Shown piece by piece: positions 33,869-46,651 of a DNA stretch of 64,000 nt. The DNA lies in contig CM077598.1 of assembly GCA_039654915.1 (NCBI GenBank), positions 76,536,041 through 76,600,040 on the forward strand, written 5' to 3'. Position 1 is the stretch's first letter. Each line of letters opens with the position of its first letter. Below the pieces are notes generated by a model. That model was not told the origin of the DNA. It did no database searches and saw nothing but the letters and a program-made list of their open reading frames with translations. A program made the translations under genes and the position numbers. The DNA comes from Aquilaria yunnanensis (Eukaryota; Streptophyta; Magnoliopsida; Malvales; Thymelaeaceae).

Positions 33869-36346
33869 TGACACGATCCCCGTGCCCCTGCCCGGGATAC
33901 CCTGTGAGCGTTTGTCTCACGGTGGATTGTAACAGGCTAGCTAGTTATGTGTGTGGATTAAATCCAATGCTACTAGTTGATTAACCTAGAAATGCAATAT
34001 ATATGCACTTACGCTTTGACTTGGTTTATTAAAACCATAAAACATTTAATCATTTAGACATTTAGCCGGCTAAGTAAAATTCTATATAAATAAATACAAA
34101 ATGCCAAAGTATATGAAAATCAACCTTTGAGTGATTAACTACACATACACCGCTCGTGAAAGCATTTATACATAAGTAATTAATGCTCTCACCCAGAGAA
34201 CAATCCCCTGAGTCAAGGACTCTTTATAACATAAATACTGGAGGCAAAATAAAGTACTGTATCAAAATACAAGACTTTGCTGAGATCTTTTACCCTAGCT
34301 CCCACTTTGGACTCCTGTCCCAGTGGCGAGTCTCACAAGTCCTCTGCCAAGTTCTACTAGGCTCTACAGCCAAAGGAAGAAGCAAGTTAGTACCTCAACC
34401 TGACCAACAGACCAACTAAACACTTAAGCAAGCTAGAAACTTAAAGTTTCTCAACTACCGTACCTTTACAGACAAAAAGGTACTACCGTGATAATCCTCA
34501 GCGATTATCCGGTCCTGCTACTCCAGACTCTGCATAACAAACAGGGAGTGAGAATTCAACATTCTCAGTAAGGGTCTTCCATGTACCTGCAAGAAAAAGC
34601 TAGGACTCTGGCTGCGAGCTCACACAGCATGAGGGTACTAGTCATATATATATATACTAGGTCGGTAGACCTCTCCTCAAGTAGTCCTCTGTATCAGGCC
34701 AAGCGTAATCACTTAGCAACCTGACACATATACAGGCCAAGCGCAATCACTTAACAACCTGACACATATGGCCCAAGGGCGAACCTTAGCAAGCCCCAAA
34801 CAATCATAAAACCTCTCACCTAATTGTTATGCAGGGGAATTTATGACGGGACTTGTAGACTAGGCCGCAGGGCCTCTTTGATGTAAACTAGATGAACAAG
34901 GTTTCGCCTCGTGGCCTCGCGGCTCCGGCACGGCTAGGCCGACGAGGGTTCTAAACCTCTCACCTGAGCTATTGATAGCTAATTAAGTTCAATTGCAACA
35001 TTTGTTTCCTTACTTGTTGCCTAAGCAACTTACTTACCTCAAACAGTTCAAGAAAACTCATACTTCCGGTGGGACTTTCGGAAGTCTCGGAGTACCATCG
35101 GGATCCTTGGACCCTTAGGCACGTTCCGAACCTTCCGTAGTCTCGGTCGGGTCAATGCAGCAAAAAGTCAAACCCCCCATTTTTAGGTGTTGGCGCCGCG
35201 TTGCCAAAGACAAGAGGGAATTGGCGACGCGTTGCCAACGAACAAACGTTCTGTGACATAAAATCGAATTGGCGACGCGTCGCCAATTTTCGGGCCAATT
35301 GGCGCCGCGTCGCCAATTCTGCAGAAATGCAGAATTTGGCCGTTTGCTGCTACGAACTTTGGCAACCAAATACATATAGCAAACATGCATCAAAAGTTAC
35401 CAAATTTCATACACATGAAGTACATGTTGCAAGGAACAAAACCAACTATCAAAGCTAAACTATGATGCATTAGAAACATCAAACCAATCCTTCGAATTTA
35501 GCTAGTCCATCATAATTCCCAAAACGTTTCTTCATACCATAACCAAAAATTACTCAACTTTCTCAATCCATTTCAATCCAAAAGCAATCCAACAACTTAA
35601 AAACACTTTCTCCCTTACCTTAACACCAAGAACAAGCAAGAATTCGAACCCTTCCTCTTCCAAACAAGCTTCCAAAGTTCTACACAAAACCATACCAAAA
35701 CAAAGCTCTAAAACATCAAAAACACATCTTTCAACCAAAACCCAAGCTTCCAATCAACCAAATAACACGAATCCAATCAAGAACATAAATCATACCCCGT
35801 TCAAAAACAGGGGATGGAGAAAAATGCCCTTTCAAGCTTCAAAAACAAGGATTCAAGCTTGAAAATGCATCCTCCAAGCTTATACACCCTTAATTGCACC
35901 TTTTGGCACCAAAAGCTTTTGATTCCAAGCTTAATTTGAGAGAGAAATGGAGTGGAGAAGCTGGAAAACGGGTTATGGCAGCCCAAACCCTTCTTCCCTC
36001 TTCTTAAACCCCACTTAACCCCTCAAACCACCAAGGTTTCAAGTTAAGTGCAATTAGGTCCCCCATCTTTGTAACTTAACAGTTCTTGATTAAATCCTTG
36101 TCTATTTGTTGAGTTTGAGTTAAGGTTAAAAGTTAAGTTCTAAAAATTCATTTTAAAACACTCGGGACTCGTCCCGGCCACTCAGGGTGCAAAATTACCA
36201 TTTTGCCCCTGAACTTAGTTCAGAGCTTTATTCTTGTCGGAACTTAGTGAACTTTGGCAAACTTCTTAATTCTTGCTAGGCAAACTTAAATTAAACTTCT
36301 ACACTAAATTCTAAAGTCCTTACCTCCCACTAGAAGGGCCGTAACA
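33869..36346 (-). repeat. Tekay-2 3' LTR (2478 bp)
   Basis: On the plus strand it starts TGACACGATCCCC and ends GGCCGTAACA. It carries two 34-38-bp minisatellite units from 34696 and four palindromes at 35190-35207, 35221-35238, 35269-35286 and 35299-35316. In two of these the central CG is changed to TG. The end of the gag-pol frame reaches 42 bp into it. Confidence 0.93.
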
Positions 36347-39300
36347 TTCTCCCCTCCATCTGGAATTTGGTCCCCCAAATTCCGCTGCAACTCTGGAAAA
36401 ACACCAGGATATCTTTTCAGCATATCCTGCTCCGTCTCCCAGGTAGCTTCCTCCTCACTATGGTTAGACCAAAGGATCTTAACCATCGGAATCCACTTAG
36501 TCCGCAGTTTCTTGACTTGCCTATCCAAAATCTGAACTGGTTTCTCTTCATAAGTCAAGTCCTCCTGAATGGGTATCACTGAAGGATTTACTACCTGTCC
36601 GGGCTCAACTGTGCACTTCCTAAGTAAACTGACATGAAACACATTATGCACTTGAGAAAGGTTAGGCGGTAAAGCCAACCGATAAGCAACTTTCCCAACT
36701 TTCTCTAACACTTCATACGGTCCAATGAACCTTGGAGCTAACTTGCCCCTCTGTCCAAAACGACTAACTCCTCTCATGGGCGACACTTTCAGAAGTACTT
36801 TGTCACCAACCTCAATACTCAATTCTTCTCTTCTTCTGTTTGCATACTTAGTCTGTCTGTCATTAGCTGTCTTGATTCTCTGTTGAATCAACTTAATCTT
36901 AGCTGTAGTGTCAGCTATGATCTCAGGTCCAATAACCACTCTGTCTGTTGGATCTGCCCAACAATGAGGTGTCATACACCGTCTTCCATACAAAGCTTCA
37001 TAGGGCGCCATTCCAATAACAGATTGATGACTGTTATTATAGGCAAACTCGATCAGTGGTAAGTGCTGATCCCAATCACCTCTGAAATCAATGACACACA
37101 TGCGTAGCATGTCCTCTAAAGTCTGAATCACCCTCTCTGACTGTCCGTCAGTCTGTGGATGAAAAGCGGTACTGAGGCTAACTTTACTGCCCAATGCTTC
37201 CTGAAAAGCATTCCAGAACCGTGATGTAAATCGTGGATCTCTGTCTGATATGGTCTGATCTGGTATCCCATGGAGTCTCACAATCTCCCTGAGATATAAC
37301 TGAGCCAACCTCTCCAATGTATAGGTGACTCTGATCGGTATAAAGTGTGCCGACTTCGTCAATCTGTCAACCACTACCCAAATAGCATCATGCTGACTCC
37401 GGGTGGTCGGTAACCCCACTAGGAAATCCATAGTAACGGATCCCCACTTCCTCACTGGTAGAGATAAACTCTGAAGTGTGCCTGCTGGTTTCTGGTGTTC
37501 AGCTTTCACCACCTGACATGTCAAACACTTTGCCACATGTCCTCGCACATCTCTCTTCAGTCCTGGCCACCAAAAATGTGTCTTCAGATCTTGATACATC
37601 TTACTAACACCAGGGTGAATACTCAATGTGCTGCTATGTGCCTCCTGTATGACTTGCTGCCTAAGTCCCTCAACATTCGACACATAGAGTCGATCACCAT
37701 AATGCAATATTCCTTCTTTGTACTTGAACTCTTTCTTCAAAGCACCAGTCTTAGCTTCACCTGAAATCTTCTTCAACAATGGATCTTTCAACTGAGCTTT
37801 TCTGACTCTGGCTAACCAAGCCGTCTGAATCTCCAAAACGTAGACTAAGGATTTTTCTCGACTTTGCCATAATTCATGCAAAGCTAAGAAACAGTCCTTC
37901 AATGCTCCTTCTGAAAAATCTGTAGCCTGATCCTTGGACAAGATCACTCCTGTGTACTTCCGGCTCAAAGCATCTGCTACCACGTTCCCTTTACCAGCAC
38001 AATACTCGATCGAACAATCATAGTCTTTAATGTACTCAATCCATCGCCGCTGTCTCATGTTCAGATCCTTCTGAGTAAACAAATACTTCAAACTCTTGTG
38101 ATCAGTGAAGATTCTGAACGATCTTCCCATCAAATAATGTCTCCATAATTTCAGTGCAAAGATCACTGCTGCAAGCTCAAGATCATGAACAGGGTAGTTC
38201 AACTCATTAGGCCTCAGCTGTCTTGAACCATAAGCAATCACCTGACTGTCCTGATGTAGAACACAACCCAAACCTGAACCTGACGCATCAGTATAAACTG
38301 TAAAGGCTCTGTCCGGGTCTGGTAACACAAGTATGGGTGCACTGGTCAACTTTTCCTTCAGCTTCATGTAGGCTTCTTCACACTTCGGTGTCCACTCAAA
38401 TTTCTGAGCTTTCCTGGTCAATGCTGTCAACGGCATAGCTATCACAGAGAATTTCTCTATGAAGCGTCTGTAGTAACCTGCTAGACCCAAGAAACTCCTG
38501 ACCTCTGTAACTGTAGTCGGTCTCTTCCAATCAACCACTGCTTGAACCTTTTCAGGATCAACTGACAAACCTTGAGCACTGATAATATGCCCCAAAAACT
38601 GAATCCTCTCGGACCAAAACTCACACTTAGAAAATTTTGCATAGTACTGATTATTCTTCAACACTTGCAAAACCGTTCTAAGGTGCTCCTCATGCTCCGC
38701 TGTAGACTGTGAATAGATCAGAATATCATCGATGAAGACCTCAACAAACTGATCCAGAAATGGCTTAAAGATCCGATTCATAGCTTCCATAAACACTGCT
38801 GGAGCATTAGTCACACCAAAAGGCATAACCGTATACTCATAATGCCCGTACCTTGTCCTGAAGGCAGTCTTCGGAATGTCTTCCTCCTTAACTCTGATCT
38901 GAAAATACCCAGACCGAAGATCAATCCTGGAAAACACCCTCGCTCCTCTGAGTCTGTCAAACAAATCATCAATTCTAGGAAGTGGATACTTATTCTTAAC
39001 TGTCACTGCATTCAACTTCCTGTAATCGATGCACAACCTGAAAGTCCCATCCTTCTTCTTCACAAATAACACTGGAGCTCCCCACGGTGATACACTCGGT
39101 CTTATGAAACCTTTCCCTAGCAGTTCCTCCAACTGCTTCTTCAACTCATCCATCTCAGGAGCCGACATCCTATAAGGTGGTACTGAAATAGGCTCAACCC
39201 CTGGTTGCAGATGGATAGAAAACTCAGTATCCCTCCTAGGTGGTAACCCAGGTAACTCCACTGGAAACACCTCAGGAAACTGATTAGCTACAGGAATGCT

Positions 39301-41040
39301 TCCCAACTCCTCCTCTATAGCTACTCCATTCAACGAGTAATACTCCTCTTCACCCACTACAGGGATGGTATCTACAAGTCTAAGGTGTAAACTCTTAGCA
39401 CTAGATGCCAACCCTCCTGTGCAAGTCACTCTAGCTCCTTGAGCATCAGTGATGTCAACTGAGTGATTCGCACAGTTAATTTGTGCCTTGTGCTTACTCA
39501 ACCAATCCATTCCCAGCACCAGGTCATAAGATTTCAACTCAATCACCCACAACTCACAACAAAAGTCATGATCACCTAACTGCAAAGGATACCTAGTAAC
39601 CACTTCATTGGTCACAATAAAACCTCTCCCTGCAGTCCTGATGAGTCTCAACTCACCCGCAATTTCACGCTGTAAACTATGCTTATCTACCAAGGCAGAA
39701 GATATCACTGAAAGAGTAGCTCCCGTATCAAAAAGCACTCTAACACTACTGCTCATAAAAGTAAAATTACCTCGTACAGCTAGTGGTTCTCTGGTCGCCT
39801 GGTTCGTCAAAGCGAAGACTCTCGGGTTCACTGCTGCAGCAACTACTCCAGGCCGGTTCCCAATGGCAAGCGGTACTGGAGGTAAAGCCCGAGGCGGACC
39901 TGTAACTGATCGAACTCTTGGGCAGTCCCTGGCCCAATGCCCTCTCTGACCACAGACATTACAAATATTTGTACCCAGAGTACATGGTCTTCCACCATGG
40001 AACCGTCTGCACCTAGGACACACACTTGTCCTCCTCCTCTTAGATGGATCCTGGTTCCCTACCATTGGTCGCTTTCCAGCACTTTTCCCCAAGTTAGATG
40101 GCCCAGCTTCCACCTTTTTCACAGGTGCTCTGGAATCCTCGAATTCCCTTTCCAATGCCAATGCCTTCTGAACCATCTGGCGATAACTCCTGATGTCAAC
40201 TGTCGCCATATACCTCCTGAAAATAGGCTTCAGGCCCTGGGAAAACTTCTTGGCTTTCAGCTCATCATTACCCAACATATATGGAGCATACCGGATAAGT
40301 GAGTTGTATCGCTGCTCATACTCTCGTACTGACATCTCCCCCTGTGTCAGATTCTCAAACTGGATCCTCCTCTGATCCTGTGCAGCTTCACTAATGTACT
40401 CCTGTCTGAACTTCTTTTCGAAGTCTGACCACTTGAGCACCTTTTTCTTGTGCTCTGGGCGAGTGCCATTACTCTCCCTCAATAACTCCATCACGTCGTC
40501 CCACCAAAGACTGGCTCTCCCTCTCAGAAAGAAAGGTACTAGAACCATCCTCTGCTCTGTCTCATAGCCACCACAAGTAAAGAGTCTGTTCATAATGGAC
40601 AACCAGTCCTCTGCTCTATCAGGATCTCCTGTCCCGTCAAAGCTAGGTGGATCAACTGTCTTGAACTTTTCCAGCAACCTCATCTGATGTGGAGTGTCTC
40701 CCCTCCTTGGAGCCTCCATCATCTCTGGTTCCTCAACCTCCTCAAGAACTTGATTTCTGGGTTCCTGAGCTCTAGGCACTTGCTGTTGCTCAGCAGGCCT
40801 TTCCTGTTCCTGTTGTGGCTCAACTTCCTCCTGGACAACACCTCTGTCCCCATAATCTCTGAACATCTCTGTTACAAGAGTGTTCATGCCCTGTGCCACC
40901 TGAGCCATAGTCTCAGTCAAACTCTGTAGCACTCTGGATATCTCATCCAACCTCGCCACAACTGGGTCACTAGAACCTTCACCAGGTTCCCTAGTCCCCC
41001 TCGAAATTCCAGACCTCGTATCAACCATAATAACCTGCAA
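36304..41040 (-). CDS. Tekay-2 gag-pol polyprotein (1578 aa), intact
   Basis: This single frame encodes all functions for particle assembly, reverse transcription and integration. Domains in order: capsid about 130-270; knuckles C341-C353 (CX2CX3HX4C) and C360-C373 (CX2CX4HX4C); protease DTG 438-440; RT with FIDD 769-772; RNase H with YTDAS (D918), FTDHKS (D980) and ADALSR (D1023); integrase finger H1135, H1142, C1172, C1175; catalytic D1205, D1266 and E1302, exactly DD35E; GPY/F motif in FIGPYEVL about 1438-1445; chromodomain about 1497-1546, expected to target chromatin. The likely start is the Met of MVDTRSG at 41028, shared with Tekay-1. The last codons overlap the PPT and 3' LTR. All catalytic residues I looked for are present. 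Confidence 0.95.
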   Translation of the reverse strand: MQVIMVDTRSGISRGTREPGEGSSDPVVARLDEISRVLQSLTETMAQVAQGMNTLVTEMFRDYGDRGVVQEEVEPQQEQERPAEQQQVPRAQEPRNQVLEEVEEPEMMEAPRRGDTPHQMRLLEKFKTVDPPSFDGTGDPDRAEDWLSIMNRLFTCGGYETEQRMVLVPFFLRGRASLWWDDVMELLRESNGTRPEHKKKVLKWSDFEKKFRQEYISEAAQDQRRIQFENLTQGEMSVREYEQRYNSLIRYAPYMLGNDELKAKKFSQGLKPIFRRYMATVDIRSYRQMVQKALALEREFEDSRAPVKKVEAGPSNLGKSAGKRPMVGNQDPSKRRRTSVCPRCRRFHGGRPCTLGTNICNVCGQRGHWARDCPRVRSVTGPPRALPPVPLAIGNRPGVVAAAVNPRVFALTNQATREPLAVRGNFTFMSSSVRVLFDTGATLSVISSALVDKHSLQREIAGELRLIRTAGRGFIVTNEVVTRYPLQLGDHDFCCELWVIELKSYDLVLGMDWLSKHKAQINCANHSVDITDAQGARVTCTGGLASSAKSLHLRLVDTIPVVGEEEYYSLNGVAIEEELGSIPVANQFPEVFPVELPGLPPRRDTEFSIHLQPGVEPISVPPYRMSAPEMDELKKQLEELLGKGFIRPSVSPWGAPVLFVKKKDGTFRLCIDYRKLNAVTVKNKYPLPRIDDLFDRLRGARVFSRIDLRSGYFQIRVKEEDIPKTAFRTRYGHYEYTVMPFGVTNAPAVFMEAMNRIFKPFLDQFVEVFIDDILIYSQSTAEHEEHLRTVLQVLKNNQYYAKFSKCEFWSERIQFLGHIISAQGLSVDPEKVQAVVDWKRPTTVTEVRSFLGLAGYYRRFIEKFSVIAMPLTALTRKAQKFEWTPKCEEAYMKLKEKLTSAPILVLPDPDRAFTVYTDASGSGLGCVLHQDSQVIAYGSRQLRPNELNYPVHDLELAAVIFALKLWRHYLMGRSFRIFTDHKSLKYLFTQKDLNMRQRRWIEYIKDYDCSIEYCAGKGNVVADALSRKYTGVILSKDQATDFSEGALKDCFLALHELWQSREKSLVYVLEIQTAWLARVRKAQLKDPLLKKISGEAKTGALKKEFKYKEGILHYGDRLYVSNVEGLRQQVIQEAHSSTLSIHPGVSKMYQDLKTHFWWPGLKRDVRGHVAKCLTCQVVKAEHQKPAGTLQSLSLPVRKWGSVTMDFLVGLPTTRSQHDAIWVVVDRLTKSAHFIPIRVTYTLERLAQLYLREIVRLHGIPDQTISDRDPRFTSRFWNAFQEALGSKVSLSTAFHPQTDGQSERVIQTLEDMLRMCVIDFRGDWDQHLPLIEFAYNNSHQSVIGMAPYEALYGRRCMTPHCWADPTDRVVIGPEIIADTTAKIKLIQQRIKTANDRQTKYANRRREELSIEVGDKVLLKVSPMRGVSRFGQRGKLAPRFIGPYEVLEKVGKVAYRLALPPNLSQVHNVFHVSLLRKCTVEPGQVVNPSVIPIQEDLTYEEKPVQILDRQVKKLRTKWIPMVKILWSNHSEEEATWETEQDMLKRYPGVFPELQRNLGDQIPDGGENVTALLVGGKDFRI
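36347..36360 (-). other. Polypurine tract of Tekay-2
   Basis: On the minus strand GATGGAGGGGAGAA abuts the 3' LTR start TGTTACGG. It lies inside the gag-pol frame, where it encodes part of the extreme C-terminus (DGGEN). Confidence 0.88.
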
Positions 41041-41151
41041 CCACAGCCAGACAACATTTCCCCAGATGTTGGTCAGTACTAACTTCCTAGCACTTGGACT
41101 TTACTACTAGATCTCAATCTAAGCCTCCAATATCTATGAAATAAACCCTTA

Positions 41152-41163
41152 GCTCTGATACCA
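41152..41163 (-). other. Primer binding site, tRNA-iMet type (Tekay-2)
   Basis: On the minus strand TGGTATCAGAGC lies 7 bp inside the 5' LTR, identical to Tekay-1. The 7-bp gap (GTGTTTT) between LTR and site is seen in both copies apart from one base. Confidence 0.93.
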
Positions 41164-41170
41164 AAAACAC

Positions 41171-43648
41171 TGACACGATCCCCGTGCCCCTGCCCGGGAT
41201 ACCCTGTGAGCGTTTGTCTCACGGTGGATTGTAATTGGCTAGCTGGTTATGTGTGTGGATTAAATCCAATGCTACTAGTTGATTAACCTAGAAATGCGAT
41301 ATGTATGCACTTATGCTTTGACTTGGTTTATTAAAACCATAAAACATTTAATCATTTAGACATTTAGCCGGCTAAGTAAAATTCTATATAAATAAATACA
41401 AAATGCCAAAGCATATCAAAATCAACCTTTGAGTGATTAACTACACATACACCGCTCGTGAAAGCATTTATACAAAAGTAATTAATGCTCTCACCCAGAG
41501 AACAATCCCCTGAGTCAAGGACTTTTTATAACATAAATACTGGAGGCAAAATAAAGTACTGTATCAAAATACAAGACTTTGCTGAGATCTTTTACCCTAG
41601 CTCCCACTTTGGACTCCTGTCCCAGTGGCGAGTCTCACAAGTCCTCTGCCAAGTGCTACTAGGCTCTGCAGCCAAAGGAAGAAGCAAGTTAGTACCTCAA
41701 CCTGACCAAGAGACCAACTAAACACTTAAGCAAGCTAGAAACTTAAAGTTTCTCAACTACCGTTTCTTTACAGACAAAAAGGTACTACCGTGATAATCCT
41801 CAACGATTATCCGGTCCTGCTACTCCAGACTCTGCATAACAAACAGGGAGTGAGAATTCAACATTCTCAGTAAGGGTCTTCCATGTACCTGCAAGAAAAA
41901 GCTAGGACTCTGGCTGCGAGCTCACACAGCATGAGGGTACTAGTCATATATATATATACTAGGTCGGTAGACCTCTCCTCAAGTAGTCCTCTGTATCAGG
42001 CCAAGCGTAATCACTTAGCAACCTGACACATATACAGGCCAAGCGCAATCACTTAGCAACCTGACACATATGGCCCAAGGGCGAACCTTAGCAAGCCCCA
42101 AACAATCATAAAACCTCTCACCTAATTGTTATGCAGGGGAATTTATGACAGGACTTGTAGACTAGGCCGCAGGGCCTCTTTGATGTAAACTAGATGAACA
42201 AGGTTTCGCCTCGTGGCCTCGTGGCTCCGGCACGGCTAGGCCGACGAGGGTTCTAAACCTCTCACCTGAGCTATTGATAGCTAATTAAGTTCAATTGCAA
42301 CATTTGTTTCCTTACTTGTTGCCTAAGCAACTTACTTACCTCAAACAGTTCAAGAAAACTCATACTTCCGGTGGGACTTTCGGAAGTCTCGGAGTACCAT
42401 CGGGATCCTCGGACCCTTAGGCACGTTCCGAACCTTCCGTAGTCTCGGTCGGGTCAATGCAGCAAAAAGTCAAACCCCCCATTTTTAGGTGTTGGCGCCG
42501 CGTCGCCAAAGACAAGAGGGAATTGGCGACGCGTCGCCAACGAACAAACGTTCTGTGACATAAAATCGAATTGGCGACGCGTCGCCAATTTTCGGGCCAA
42601 TTGGCGCCTCGTCGCCAATTCTGCAGAAATGCAGAATTTGGCCGTTTGCTGCTACGAACTTTGGCAACCAAATACATATAGCAAACATGCATCAAAAGTT
42701 ACCAAATTTCATACACATGAAGTACATGTTGCAAGGAACAAAACCAACTATCAAAGCTAAACTATGATGCATTAGAAACATCAAACCAATCCTTCGAATT
42801 TAGCTAGTCCATCATAATTCCCAAAACGTTTCTTCATACCATAACCAAAAATTACTCAACTTTCTCAATCCATTTCAATCCAAAAGCAATCCAACAACTT
42901 AAAAACACTTTCTCCCTTACCTTAACACCAAGAACAAGCAAGAATTCGAACCCTTCCTCTTCCAAACAAGCTTCCAAAGTTCTACACAAAACCATACCAA
43001 AACAAAGCTCTAAAACATCAAAAACACATCTTTCAACCAAAACCCAAGCTTCCAATCAACCAAATAACACGAATCCAATCAAGAACATAAATCATACCCC
43101 GTTCAAAAACAGGGGATGGAGAAAAATGCCCTTTCAAGCTTCAAAAACAAGGATTCAAGCTTGAAAATGCATCCTCCAAGCTTATACACCCTTAATTGCA
43201 CCTTTTGGCACCAAAAGCTTTTGATTCCAAGCTTAATTTGAGAGAGAAATGGAGTGGAGAAGCTGGAAAACGGGTTATGGCAGCCCAAACCCTTCTTCCC
43301 TCTTCTTAAACCCCACTTAACCCCTCAAACCACCAAGGTTTCAAGTTAAGTGCAATTAGGTCCCCCATCTTTGTAACTTAATAGTTCTTGATTAAATCCT
43401 TGTCTATTTGTTGAGTTTGAGTTAAGGTTAAAAGTTAAGTTCTAAAAATTCATTTTAAAACACTCGGGACTCGTCCCGGCCACTCAGGGTGCAAAATTAC
43501 CATTTTGCCCCTGAACTTAGTTCAGAGCTTTATTCTTGTCGGAACTTAGTGAACTTTGGCAAACTTCTTAATTCTTGCTAGGCAAACTTAAATTAAACTT
43601 CTACACTAAATTCTAAAGTCCTTACCTCCCACTAGAAGGGCCGTAAGA
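41171..43648 (-). repeat. Tekay-2 5' LTR (2478 bp)
   Basis: It has the same length as the 3' LTR. On the plus strand it starts TGACACGATC and ends CCGTAAGA, so the outermost dinucleotide in element orientation is TC in place of TG. Palindromes lie at 42492-42509, 42523-42540, 42571-42588 and 42601-42618. The TSD TACAG follows at 43649. Confidence 0.92.
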
Positions 43649-43653
43649 TACAG

Positions 43654-45812
43654 CATGTGCTAAGTTGCTTGCTGGAGCCTTTCGTGCTCTGACGAACACC
43701 TTTCTCACCTCGCCTTGATCAATGAAGATCTTTGCGTCTCCTTCTTTGGTGGCGAAGGTGACGGTCAAGTACTTTACATTAGGGCGAATGTGCAAATTTC
43801 CCTGTGTTTGTCTGCCGAGGATGGCGTTGTATGACGAAGGAACGTCCATGACTATGAATCTTGCCATGGTAGAGACGAACAACTCAGCAGTTCCTTTCTC
43901 CGAAGTTCCTTTCATCATCAAGGGGAGGTCGATCCACCCGAGGACAGGTAGCTCAGATGGTCCTACGCCGAACGTGGGTGAAGTAACAGCCTTGAGGTCA
44001 CTCCTGGATATGCCCAAGCTTGGCAGCAAATGTGAGAACAAGACGTCTGCGTTTGACCCATCGTCCAGCAGTACCCTCTTGACGTCCCAGTTTCCTATCC
44101 TCGCCATTATCAGCAATGGATCGTCATGGGGAAATACGATGGTGGAGCCATCCTCGCGGGCCAATTTTTTCGTTGGGCTCTGATATTCCATCACCGCTAT
44201 CTCTCTGGCCCTTCTTTTTCTTTCCGAGGATGGAAGTCCGGTTGTGATCGTCTGTATTACTCCTGCCGAAGGTGGAGGACGCCTTCTCGGACTTCGGTTC
44301 CTTCGCCTGTTTGAATCGTAATCCTCATCATCGGGCTTTCCTTCTTCCTCTTTTTTCCCCTTCAGGGAAGGCATTCTCAAATAATGCCGAAGCTGGCCCT
44401 GCTTTATCAGTGATTCAATGTACTTTTTCAACTGAAAGCAGTCTTCAGTGTCATGACTGTGATCACGGTGGAACTGACAGAACTTCTTCATGTTCCTTTT
44501 GTTGTCAGCAGTCATGTTCCTTCCTCCTACTCGCATTCTCCGAGGTCGGCCTAACTGTTCCGTTGGACACCGGGCTTGCTGGCTGGACCCTTCGCCACGA
44601 GCGTGAATATGGTCCACCTTCGGTCCAGTCATTCTCAGCTCTTCGGCTGTCATATGTTGTTCAGCCTTTCAGTAGAATTCTCCCAGGGTGTCCGGGGGAT
44701 CTTTGGAGAATTCATAAAACAAGTACGAATCCCTCCGGGGGCCCGTCGTCATGGCGAGGATGCGGATTTCGGGATGAAAGTCCGGAACACTGAGGGCCTC
44801 TCTGTTGAACCTCTCGACATAGTCACAGATGGTCTCCCCGTTTCTTTGTGCTATGTCAAACATCTGGACGGGCATCTTTGCCGTCGGCTTGCTCCCAATG
44901 AACTGTTGGGTGAACGCTGTGGACAGCTCCTGGAACCCCCTGATGTTTCCGGGAGGCAGGGAATTGTACCAGGCAGTTGCTGGTCCTGCGAGGGTGACTT
45001 CAAAGCACTTGCAGAGTGTAGCATCATCAGCCCCGTGTAGCACCATGCTGCATTTGTACTTTGTTAGGTGGGCCTGGGGATCAGTCCGACCCTCATAGGT
45101 CTCTAGCCGAGGTAGCCTGAAGTCACTTGGCATGGCCGCCTCGACCACTGTTCGGGCGAAAGGAGTTTCATCTCCAGAGACGGTTTCAGTTAGCCTGGCC
45201 CAAATAGGCTTGCGTGCCACCTGCTGTTCCACTCTCTCCAGTCTTGCCAAGACTTTCTCCAGGAGGACCGTAGCACTGGGCTCCTCTTCCTGGTGCTTGG
45301 AGGTTCTTCGGTAAAAGGACTGTTGCCGTCTCTTCGGGGAGCGACTTCGGTACCGAGGTGAGGGGGACCTTGCCTCTGGCGACAAACTTCTTCTGGACGG
45401 GACTTCGGGTCGTTCAGACCTCGCTCTTTCCGCCAGTCGTGCTCCGAGGGGCAAGTTATCTGTCGAGGACCCTTCCCGTGGCTCCCCACTTCCCGAGCTA
45501 TGATGGGTTGCCCTTGGGCTTTTCTCCCGAGGTCATGCTGACGAAGTGGGTTTTTGCGCCTGGGTTGGTTGCGGCCACCTTCGGTCTATCTGTTGTGTCA
45601 TTTCAGCCACAACAGACCTCCGAAAGTCTCGTAAAAAACCCATGGTGATGACAAGAGCGCGTTCCTCTTCAGGCAAGGAAGTCTCTGGGGGACTTTGTTC
45701 GGTAGCTGGTTGGGTCCCAGGCGCGGACGGGGACTTCGGGAGTCCTTTGTCCTTCGAACGCCGAGTTTCGACAACAGCTACCTGGGAGTAGTTTCCCACA
45801 GACGGCGCCAAA
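43654..45812 (-). pseudogene. Tat-C gag and protease, copy L
   Basis: Gag shows LTKYKCSMVLHGADDATLC, the LAGPATAWYNSLPPGNIRGF block and QMFDIAQRNGETICDYVERF. A nucleocapsid-type finger FCQFHRDHSHDTEDC (CX2HX4HX4C) follows. Protease has VKRVLLDDGSNADVLF near 44045-44095 and SSYNAILGR. Two CGA codons of copy R are TGA here (after TSSA near 45537 and after GEFY near 44669), so gag is split into three frames. It lacks 30 codons present in copy R (49597-49686). It starts right after the PBS. Confidence 0.9.
45793..45810 (-). other. Primer binding site of Tat-C, copy L
   Basis: On the minus strand TGGCGCCGTCTGTGGGAA lies 2 bp inside LTR C and is identical to the site beside LTR D. LTR C therefore has 5'-LTR character on its left side. 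Confidence 0.8.
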
Positions 45813-46651
45813 TGATGCCCCAAAGCATCTTCGTTTGCTGTCATGTTGACAGGTGGAGAGACTTCCTGAGGAGGCGAGCGCCTGGAGCTCTGGTTTCCCA
45901 GCTGAGTGTGCCGGAAAAGCTCAAAGAAGAGGTTAGGAGGTCCCCGGTTTGCTTTTCCGGGGAGGACCCTCCGACGCCCAAGTCAGTTTTCTGAGTGAAA
46001 GTGGAGGAAGAACACTAAGGGATCAAGTGTCTTGCCTGTTTTGTGTTTTCTCAGAGGGAGGAAAATGCCCCATCCTTTGCCCAGTCCCATTTCCTAGTAT
46101 TTATAGGAGTAGCTGGTCAGTTCGCCGTTCTGATGTGATGTGGAGGGCTTGTGGGCGACATGTCAGAGGCTCCTTAAATGCTCATATAGTACTCCCGAGG
46201 TCCCCTGGGCGAGGTCGCCCTTTGGGGCGTGCACCCTCTTCGGATTCTATCCGTCTTTTGGTGCGAGCACCTCCTTCGGGATCTATCCCATAGTTCTGGG
46301 AGTTCCCTTGATGAACACCTTCTTCGGGACTTATACCCATAGTCCGGTGATTCCCTTGTTCAGGTGTTTCTTGTTCGGGGAAGATCCTTTTCGGGGCTTC
46401 TGCCTTCGGGGAGATTCTTCCTTGCTTCAGAGAGATGGCTTTCTTACCCGAAGATGGTCAGTTTGGGCCCTCGATGGAGACGGTGTTATCCTCGGAATTC
46501 CTGACGAGCTAACCGAAGTCTCAAGCTCATAGTGTTTGACTTCCCACCTTCCGAGGTCAGTAAAAAGATCCTCTCTTAGGTGACGTTAGACTCTTCAGCC
46601 AATATTCTGGCAGGGAGTTACTACCGAGGAGGCAATAGCCTTTGGCTATCA
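45813..46651 (-). repeat. Tat-C LTR C, junction LTR (839 bp)
   Basis: Its left flank is PBS and gag (as at D); its right flank is truncated integrase at exactly the base found right of LTR B (CTACTGCTACTACGCAG). It has no TSD of its own. A 134-bp deletion relative to LTR D lies near 46117, where GTAGCTGGTC joins AGTTCGCCG. The mixed flanks mark it as the crossover LTR of the tandem duplication. Confidence 0.88.

Larger units (their letters stand above)
33869..43648 (-). mobile_element. Tekay-2, complete Ty3/gypsy chromovirus
   Basis: It has two 2478-bp LTRs, tRNA-iMet PBS, one intact gag-pol frame and a PPT. The perfect TSD TACAG lies at 33864-33868 and 43649-43653. The sister copy R of Tat-C carries the empty site (49119-49123 and flanks). 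By eye I count about 25 differences between the two LTRs, roughly 1 percent, so it is young and the last insertion in this nest. It may still be autonomous. Confidence 0.95.

Noticed and set aside
45813..46651. LTR C as the 3' LTR of a separate complete element spanning 45813-51955
   Set aside because: It follows a truncated integrase with no polypurine tract and no TSD, and the same breakpoint is found beside LTR B. Tandem duplication explains it better.
30425..46651. A complete element from LTR B to LTR C nested in the integrase of an outer element
   Set aside because: The nested element would need to be truncated at exactly the base where it inserted. That coincidence is not needed under unequal crossing-over.
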